A program made the position numbers and the translations under genes. From Candidatus Rokuibacteriota bacterium (GTDB lineage Bacteria; Methylomirabilota; Methylomirabilia; Rokubacteriales; CSP1-6), in the NCBI GenBank assembly GCA_003221695.1, contig QHSX01000039.1, positions 157,637 to 221,636 on the forward strand: a DNA stretch of 64,000 nt, read 5' to 3'. The notes under the pieces were generated by a model. It was not told the DNA's origin. It did no database searches and was given only the letters and a program-made list of their open reading frames with translations. Of this stretch, positions 59,128 through 64,000 are shown piece after piece. Position 1 is the first letter of the stretch; each line of letters begins with the position of its first letter.

Positions 59128-59786
59128 AGGTTCTTGGAGGGGTCGGGCCGACCCTGGCGCTCCTGGACGAGTTGGTCGGCGAGTTTCTGGCGCCAGGGGG
59201 CGAGCACCGACGGGGCGCCCACCTTCGCGGCGGTCCTGAGGGGAGCCGCGTCGGCGTCGGCCGGCAGACCAATGAATCGCAGCAGCCGCTCCAGTTGGGC
59301 GCGCGCCCCCTGGACCGCGTGGATCGTGGCGGTGAGGTGCTGCGCCGTCAGGTCCTGAAACTCCATCGCCGAGACGATCGCGTCGACGTGCGCGGACAGG
59401 GCCTCGCACGACTCGCTCGCCTCAGCCCAGGCCCGCTCGGCCGGACCGGCGCGGTGCGTGACCGATTCGAGCTGCGAGAGGGCCTGCCGGAGTTTGTCCC
59501 GTGTCACGTGGAGCGCGTCCGTCTCGTCGAGCACCCTCTGAGCCGCGGTTTCTGTCGCCTGCACGAGGGCCGTCAGCGTCGTGGCGACCGACGGCAGCGC
59601 GTGGTTGGCCGCCGGCTGGACGGAGGCGACGGTGGCCCGCACGACGACCTTCAAGACCTCGAGCAACTCCCCGAGGGGCGCCGCGAAGGGGGTGCCGCTC
59701 GGGCCGGCCGCTACGACGAGTCGTTCGGCGGCCTGGATCGCGTCCTGCACACGCTTGACGGCGGTGGCGCCCGGCGGGGTGGTCAC
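59124..59786 (-). CDS. CheZ-like CheY-P phosphatase
   Basis: 220 residues from a GTG. Long helices and the catalytic motif MEFQDLTAQHL, with Asp145 and Gln149, equivalent to the QDFQDLTGQ of enterobacterial CheZ. The usual CheY-binding tail is less clear. Lies between two cheY genes. Confidence 0.8.
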   Translation of the reverse strand: MTTPPGATAVKRVQDAIQAAERLVVAAGPSGTPFAAPLGELLEVLKVVVRATVASVQPAANHALPSVATTLTALVQATETAAQRVLDETDALHVTRDKLRQALSQLESVTHRAGPAERAWAEASESCEALSAHVDAIVSAMEFQDLTAQHLTATIHAVQGARAQLERLLRFIGLPADADAAPLRTAAKVGAPSVLAPWRQKLADQLVQERQGRPDPSKNL

Positions 59787-60163
59787 GGCTTCGTCGCCAC
59801 GTCCCCCGCGAGCTCTTGGATCTTCTCCCTGAGCGTCTGGGGCGTGAACGGCTTGACGATGTACCCGTTGACCCCTGCCTCGATCGCTTGGACGATGTCT
59901 TCCTTTTGGGCGATGCCCGTGACCATGAGCACGGGCAGCTTGCCGTGGGTCGGGCTCGATCGGATGGCCCGCACGAGGTCGGGCCCGCTCATGGTGGGCA
60001 TCGCCCAGTCCGTAATGACGAGATCAATGGCTTCGCCGGCGAGCTTGGCAAGTGCCTGCTCGCCGTCGTGCGCCTCGACGATGGCGTGGAATCCCATCGT
60101 CGTCAGATGGCTCTTGATGATTCGCCGCATCGTGGCCGAGTCGTCGATTACAAGGATTCTCAT
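59783..60163 (-). CDS. cheY: CheY-like single-domain response regulator (second)
   Basis: 126 residues from ATG 60163; the longer track start is not needed. IDDSATMRRI acidic pair, Asp in VITDWAMPTMSG and Lys in GYIVKPFTPQ. First gene of the operon, so the operon promoter lies in 60164-60260. Two CheY paralogues around CheZ suggest a phosphate sink. Confidence 0.92.
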   Translation of the reverse strand: MRILVIDDSATMRRIIKSHLTTMGFHAIVEAHDGEQALAKLAGEAIDLVITDWAMPTMSGPDLVRAIRSSPTHGKLPVLMVTGIAQKEDIVQAIEAGVNGYIVKPFTPQTLREKIQELAGDVATKP

Positions 60164-60353
60164 AGGGTGGCCTCGCTCGCGAGGAAGGTGCAAGAGTCGA
60201 ACCAGAGGCCCAAACCTGACCAACAGTGCGCAAACCGCGTGAATCGTTAAGCTTTCGAAGGTGCGAGGGCGCTGTCAGTCAGGCCGGTTGATCAGCTTCT
60301 GGCCGGTGTCGGTGCCACGTGGATGTCGGCGAATGCCAGCCGGACTATTCGAC

Positions 60354-60383
60354 ATCGGGGGGAGCGGCGCCGCTCCCCCCGAT
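60354..60383. repeat. Perfect 30-bp palindrome in the 60164-60520 gap
   Basis: ATCGGGGGGAGCGGC followed directly by its reverse complement. No T tract. The 357-base gap otherwise holds only copy B of the dispersed element and the upstream region of the chemotaxis operon; I see no gene in it. Confidence 0.7.
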
Positions 60384-60423
60384 CCCCCCACCGGTCGCCC
60401 GCGGCGGCCGTGCGGCAGAGCGG

Positions 60424-60498
60424 GTTGCGCCGGCGTGGGAGTGCGACGCCGCAGGGCGTCCGACGCCCGAGGCGAGCCTGAGAGAGCCGGCGCTCGAA
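60424..60498. repeat. Dispersed palindromic element, copy B (75 bp)
   Basis: Ends GTTGCGCCGG and GCCGGCGCTCGAA in the same orientation as copy A, but the core between them is inverted relative to A. Lies 22 bases beyond the DUF993 stop. Confidence 0.75.
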
Positions 60499-60520
60499 TA
60501 GCGTTGAGTCGGACGCGCTC

Positions 60521-61687
60521 CTATTCCACGCCGGCGACGGCGAGCACCCGGCGCATGCGGCGGGCGGCGCGGTCGGGGTCCCGCAGGAGACCCGCCCGGT
60601 CCATCAGGACGAACTGCTCGGCGAGGTGGACGACCGAGCGGGCGCTCTCCATCCCGCCCACCATCTTGAAGTGCGACTGGTGGCCGTTGAGGTACGCGGC
60701 GAACACGACGCCGGTCTTGTAGAAGCGCGTGGGCGCGCCGAAAACATGGCGCGAGAGCGGAAGGGTCGGCGCCAGGATCACGCCGTAGCGGGCGAGGTCG
60801 CCTCCGTCCAGGGCGTGAAGCGCAGCGGACGCGGCCGGGGCGATCACGTCGAAGATCCCGAGGAGCGCGTCACTGCACCGCTCGCCGTCACCGCGGATCG
60901 TCGTCGGGTAGTCGAAGTCGTCGCCGGTGTACATCCGGACGGACCGCGGGAAGCGGCGCCGCATCGCGATCTCGCGCGCCTGGTCCAGGAGCGAGATCTT
61001 GACGCCGTCGATCTTCGGCGCGTACTCGCCGACGATGGCGAGCAGCGTCTCGGTCGCCCGGTCCAGGTCGTGCGAACCCCAGTATCCGGCCAGCGCCGGA
61101 TCGAACATGTCGCCGAGCCAGTGGATGATCGCGGGCTCCCTCACCTGGGCCAGGATGCGCCCGTAGACCTTCACGTAGTCGTCTCCCCCCTTGGCGTACG
61201 CCGCGAGCGCGCGGCTCGCCATGAGGATGATCCGTCCGCCGACCGACTCGATGAAGGCGCACTGCTCCTCGTACGCCGCCTCGACGTCCGCGAGCGTCAC
61301 GCGAGGCCCAGGCTCGAGGTGGTCGGTCCCCGCTCCGCTCGCGATCACGGCGCCGGGAATTCCTCGCGCCTCCGCCACCGCGCGCCGGATCAGCTCCTTG
61401 GCCGTGGCCCAGTCGAACCCCATCCCGCGCTGCGAGGTGTCCATGGCCTCGGCGACGGCGAGGCCGAGCGACCAGATGTAGCGCCGGTAGGCGAGCGTCG
61501 CGTCCCAGTCGAGGGCGGCTTCGAGCGTGGGGTTGATCGCGGCCAGCGGGTCGGCGACGACGTGCACCGCCGCGTAGGCGATGCGGCTCCGGATCGGTCC
61601 CCCGGGAGGCGTGACCGGAGTCGCTCCGGCCAAGCGGTACGACGTCAGCGTTCCGTCGGCGCGCGGCAGGCGCAGCGTGTCGGCCAT
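60521..61687 (-). CDS. DUF993-family protein (TIM-barrel dihydrodipicolinate-synthase-like)
   Basis: 388 residues, GGAGGAG before the ATG. Contains DGVKISLLDQAREIAMRR, with a candidate Schiff-base Lys (VKIS), and RMYTGDDFDYPTTIRGDG. Resembles class I aldolase/DHDPS-related DUF993 proteins. Substrate unknown. Divergent from the TrpB2-like gene. Confidence 0.85.
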   Translation of the reverse strand: MADTLRLPRADGTLTSYRLAGATPVTPPGGPIRSRIAYAAVHVVADPLAAINPTLEAALDWDATLAYRRYIWSLGLAVAEAMDTSQRGMGFDWATAKELIRRAVAEARGIPGAVIASGAGTDHLEPGPRVTLADVEAAYEEQCAFIESVGGRIILMASRALAAYAKGGDDYVKVYGRILAQVREPAIIHWLGDMFDPALAGYWGSHDLDRATETLLAIVGEYAPKIDGVKISLLDQAREIAMRRRFPRSVRMYTGDDFDYPTTIRGDGERCSDALLGIFDVIAPAASAALHALDGGDLARYGVILAPTLPLSRHVFGAPTRFYKTGVVFAAYLNGHQSHFKMVGGMESARSVVHLAEQFVLMDRAGLLRDPDRAARRMRRVLAVAGVE

Positions 61688-61728
61688 GGCATCTCCTCCT
61701 GCAAGCAGAGTCTAGCAGACCCTTGTAT

Positions 61729-61757
61729 TGACAGGCCGGTCCCCCTTGCGTATCGTT
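61729..61757 (+). promoter_or_regulatory. Sigma-70-type promoter of trpB2
   Basis: TTGACA (61729-61734), 17-base spacer, TATCGT (61752-61757), 51 bases before the ATG. Confidence 0.6.
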
Positions 61758-61808
61758 AGCGCACTTTTCACGGGGTCCCGCCGCTCGAGATCCGCAAGGA
61801 GGCCGCGC

Positions 61809-63188
61809 ATGGCGACCAAGGCCGGCGACAACACCAAGTTCCTCCTCGACGAGAAGGACATCCCGACGAAGTGGTACAACATCCAGGCCGACTTCAAGAC
61901 GCCGCTGCCCCCGCCGCTCCATCCCGGCACAGGCCAGCCGATCGGGCCCCAGGACCTGGCGCCGCTCTTTCCGATGGAGCTCATCAAGCAGGAGGTGAGC
62001 CAGGAGCGGTGGATCGAGATCCCCGACGCGATCCGGGATGTCTATCGGCTGTGGCGGCCGACGCCGCTCTACCGCGCCCGACGCCTCGAGAAGGCGCTCG
62101 ATACGCCCGCACGCATCTACTACAAGTACGAGGGCGTGAGCCCGGCGGGCAGCCACAAGCCGAACACGGCCGTCGCCCAGGCGTACTACAACAAGAAGGA
62201 GAAGGTCGCGCGGCTCACGACGGAGACGGGCGCCGGCCAGTGGGGCTCGGCCCTCGCGATCGCGTGCAGCTTCTTCGGCCTGCAGTGCAAGGTGTACATG
62301 GTCAAGGTCTCCTACCAGCAGAAGCCGTACCGGCGCGTGCTGATGGAGACGTACGGCGCGCAGGTCGTCGCGAGCCCGAGCGCCGACACACAGTCGGGCA
62401 AGAAAGTCCTCGAGGCGGACCCGAACTCGCCCGGCAGCCTCGGGATCGCGATCAGTGAGGCGGTCGAGGACGCGGCGACGCGCGAGGACACGAAGTACTC
62501 GCTCGGCAGCGTGCTCAACCACGTCCTCATGCACCAGACCGTCGTCGGCCTCGAGGTGCGAAAGCAGCTCGAGAAGGCGGACGCGGAGGCCGACATCCTC
62601 GTCGGCTGCATCGGCGGCGGCTCGAACTTCGCGGGCTTCTCGTTCCCGTTCCTCGCCGACAAGCTCGCCGGCAAGGCCAAGAAGCTCCGCGTCGTCGCGG
62701 TCGAGCCGAGCGCCTGCCCGAGCCTCACGAAGGGCAAGTACGTCTACGATTTCGGCGACACGGTCGGCCTCACGCCGCTGGTCAAGATGTACACGCTCGG
62801 CCACACCTTCATCCCGCCGTCGCTCCACGCGGGCGGTCTTCGCTACCACGGCATGGCGCCCTTGATCTGCAAGCTCTACGACGAGAAGGTCATCGAGGCG
62901 ATCGCCGTGCCGCAAGTCGCCACCTTCCACGCCGCCGTGCAGTTCGCGCGGGCGGAGGGCATCCTGCCCGCGCCCGAGGCGGCCCACGCCGTGCGCGGGG
63001 TCATCGACGAGGCGCTCCGGTGCAAGAACGAAGGCAAGCGAAAGACGATCGTCTTCAACCTGTGCGGCCACGGTCATCTCGACCTCTCGGCCTACGAGGC
63101 GTTCCTCGCGGGCAAGCTTCAGGACTACGAGTACCCGGCCGAGAAGGTCCAAGAGGCGCTCAAGCACCTCCCGAAGGTGAAGGCGTAG
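61809..63188 (+). CDS. TrpB-like tryptophan synthase beta (TrpB2 type)
   Basis: 459 residues from ATG 61809; track start 61728 is inside the promoter. PLP Lys117 in [14 protein letters not shown], phosphate loop [12 protein letters not shown], and the long N-terminus typical of TrpB2 ([13 protein letters not shown]). Condenses indole with serine. No trpA adjacent, which is usual for TrpB2. Confidence 0.93.
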   Translation: MATKAGDNTKFLLDEKDIPTKWYNIQADFKTPLPPPLHPGTGQPIGPQDLAPLFPMELIKQEVSQERWIEIPDAIRDVYRLWRPTPLYRARRLEKALDTPARIYYKYEGVSPAGSHKPNTAVAQAYYNKKEKVARLTTETGAGQWGSALAIACSFFGLQCKVYMVKVSYQQKPYRRVLMETYGAQVVASPSADTQSGKKVLEADPNSPGSLGIAISEAVEDAATREDTKYSLGSVLNHVLMHQTVVGLEVRKQLEKADAEADILVGCIGGGSNFAGFSFPFLADKLAGKAKKLRVVAVEPSACPSLTKGKYVYDFGDTVGLTPLVKMYTLGHTFIPPSLHAGGLRYHGMAPLICKLYDEKVIEAIAVPQVATFHAAVQFARAEGILPAPEAAHAVRGVIDEALRCKNEGKRKTIVFNLCGHGHLDLSAYEAFLAGKLQDYEYPAEKVQEALKHLPKVKA

Positions 63189-63200
63189 AGCGCGCCACGC

Positions 63201-64000
63201 ATGGCTGTCAGCCGCCGCGCGTTTCTGCGGGCCGGCGCCGCCGCAGCGGCCGCGCTCGGTCCGGCGCCGCTCTCTGCGCAGGGCAAGGGCCGGGTCCGCC
63301 TCGCCTATCTCCAGCTCGGCTGGGCGGCGACCGAGATCATCCACAAGGAGGACCTCCTCGGCAAGCGCGGCTGGCAGGCCGAGTACTCGATCGTCCCGGG
63401 CGCGCCCGGGCCGTTGCTCAATCAGCTCGCCTCGAAGAACGTGGACGCGATCGACATGTCCTTCGCGCTCGCCGCCAAGGCATTCGAGGACGGCGTGCCG
63501 CTCAGGGTGACGGGCGTCGCGACGGCGGTGCTCGGCGCCATCGTCGCGCGCAAGGATGCCGGCCTCGCCCGGGTCGAGGACCTCAAGGGGCGGAAGATCG
63601 CGGCCATCGTCGGAACCTCCACGTTCTTCGATATCAAGGCGCTGACGCTGAAGGGCTACGGACTCGACTTGCAAAAGGACACACAGATCGTCACCGCCAC
63701 CGCGCCGCCCGACATGGTGACGCTACTGGCCAAGAAGGACGTCGACGCGATCATCGCGTGGCAGCCCATCACCGACGCGGTCGTCTTCCGTGGCGAGGGC
63801 GTGTACCTCGCCAAGCAGATCGACCTCTGGCGCAAGGCCACTGGCCGCCCGACGGGGTTCCCGGTCCACGTGTGCTACCTCGTCCACGGCGAGTTCCTCC
63901 AGAAACACCCGGCGATCGCGCGCGACCTCAACGAGGCGCAGAGGGACGCGGTGGACGTCTGGTACAACAAGCCCGCGCGCGCGATGGAGATCGTCCAGGA
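63201..64000 (+). CDS. NitT/TauT-type ABC substrate-binding protein (C-terminus off the window)
   Basis: Not in the track because no stop is reached. 266 residues from ATG 63201. Twin-arginine signal SRRAFLRAGAAAAAALG. NMT1-like fold: NQLASKNVDAIDMSFALAAKAFE, LKGRKIAAIVGTSTFFDIKAL, KDVDAIIAWQPITDAV. Twelve bases after trpB2. Related in type to the cassette 3 binding protein. Confidence 0.92.
   Translation, partial: MAVSRRAFLRAGAAAAAALGPAPLSAQGKGRVRLAYLQLGWAATEIIHKEDLLGKRGWQAEYSIVPGAPGPLLNQLASKNVDAIDMSFALAAKAFEDGVPLRVTGVATAVLGAIVARKDAGLARVEDLKGRKIAAIVGTSTFFDIKALTLKGYGLDLQKDTQIVTATAPPDMVTLLAKKDVDAIIAWQPITDAVVFRGEGVYLAKQIDLWRKATGRPTGFPVHVCYLVHGEFLQKHPAIARDLNEAQRDAVDVWYNKPARAMEIVQ

Noticed and set aside
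60888-63674. 928-residue minus-strand ORF
   Set aside because: Antisense to the TrpB2-like and binding-protein genes; no domain recognised.
1-64000. tRNA, rRNA and CRISPR arrays
   Set aside because: I found no T-loop type sequence in a tRNA context, no rRNA stretches and no regularly spaced repeat array.

Overview
Very G+C-rich bacterial chromosome segment with short intergenic gaps, many GTG starts, frequent 1-4 base gene overlaps and an unusually large share of solute-uptake genes (Liv-type, NitT-type, Dpp-type and TRAP systems). With the UbiD/cyclase genes and the DUF993 and AroM families, this looks like Candidatus Rokubacteria/Methylomirabilota, but that placement is inference from gene content; there is no rRNA or marker gene here.

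Layout. 1-7.3 kb: htrA-TPR operon, a two-component system, a sulfite-oxidase-like gene, a NYN nuclease gene, doxX, then a Dsb-like/Rieske/cupin operon. 7.3-12.2 kb: XRE regulator, LAB_N membrane protein, and an aminotransferase / 2-hydroxyacid dehydrogenase / alpha-beta hydrolase operon. 12.27-14.77 kb: a lower-GC block with attC-like sites that reads as three integron gene cassettes (secreted protein; reversed toxin-antitoxin pair; Tat-exported binding protein) inserted at the 3' end of the hydrolase gene, with no integrase in the window. 14.9-21.6 kb: deacetylase, amidohydrolase and a complete livHMKGF set. 21.8-23.9 kb: small unknown genes. 24-33.6 kb: TRAP transporter, DinB, 3-hydroxyisobutyrate-dehydrogenase-like gene, two more Liv-type binding proteins, UbiD decarboxylase, cyclase. 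33.6-46.3 kb: TauE, a giant FAD/Fe-S oxidoreductase, TlpA-like thioredoxin, ROK kinase, deacetylase, methyltransferase, gamma-glutamyltranspeptidase, lipoprotein, Ski2-like helicase. 46.3-51 kb: AroM, OsmC, Dpp transporter. 51-60.2 kb: an eleven-gene chemotaxis operon. 60.5-64 kb: DUF993, TrpB2-like protein, partial NitT-type binding protein.

Main discovery. Three genes contain an in-frame TGA exactly where their families carry a redox cysteine: a secreted Dsb-like protein (UPFC), an OsmC-family protein (second Cys) and a CMD/AhpD-like protein (NTHU). Each TGA is followed 17-22 bases later by the loop of a strong hairpin with GG in the loop, the layout of a bacterial SECIS. The six-frame track splits all three. 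They are best read as selenoproteins, so the organism should encode SelA/SelB/SelC/SelD elsewhere. Other notable signals are the cassette array, a dispersed palindromic element whose core is inverted between two copies, a triple 11-bp-period repeat in front of the htrA operon, and a C-terminal PPCxxC tail shared by three Liv-type binding proteins.
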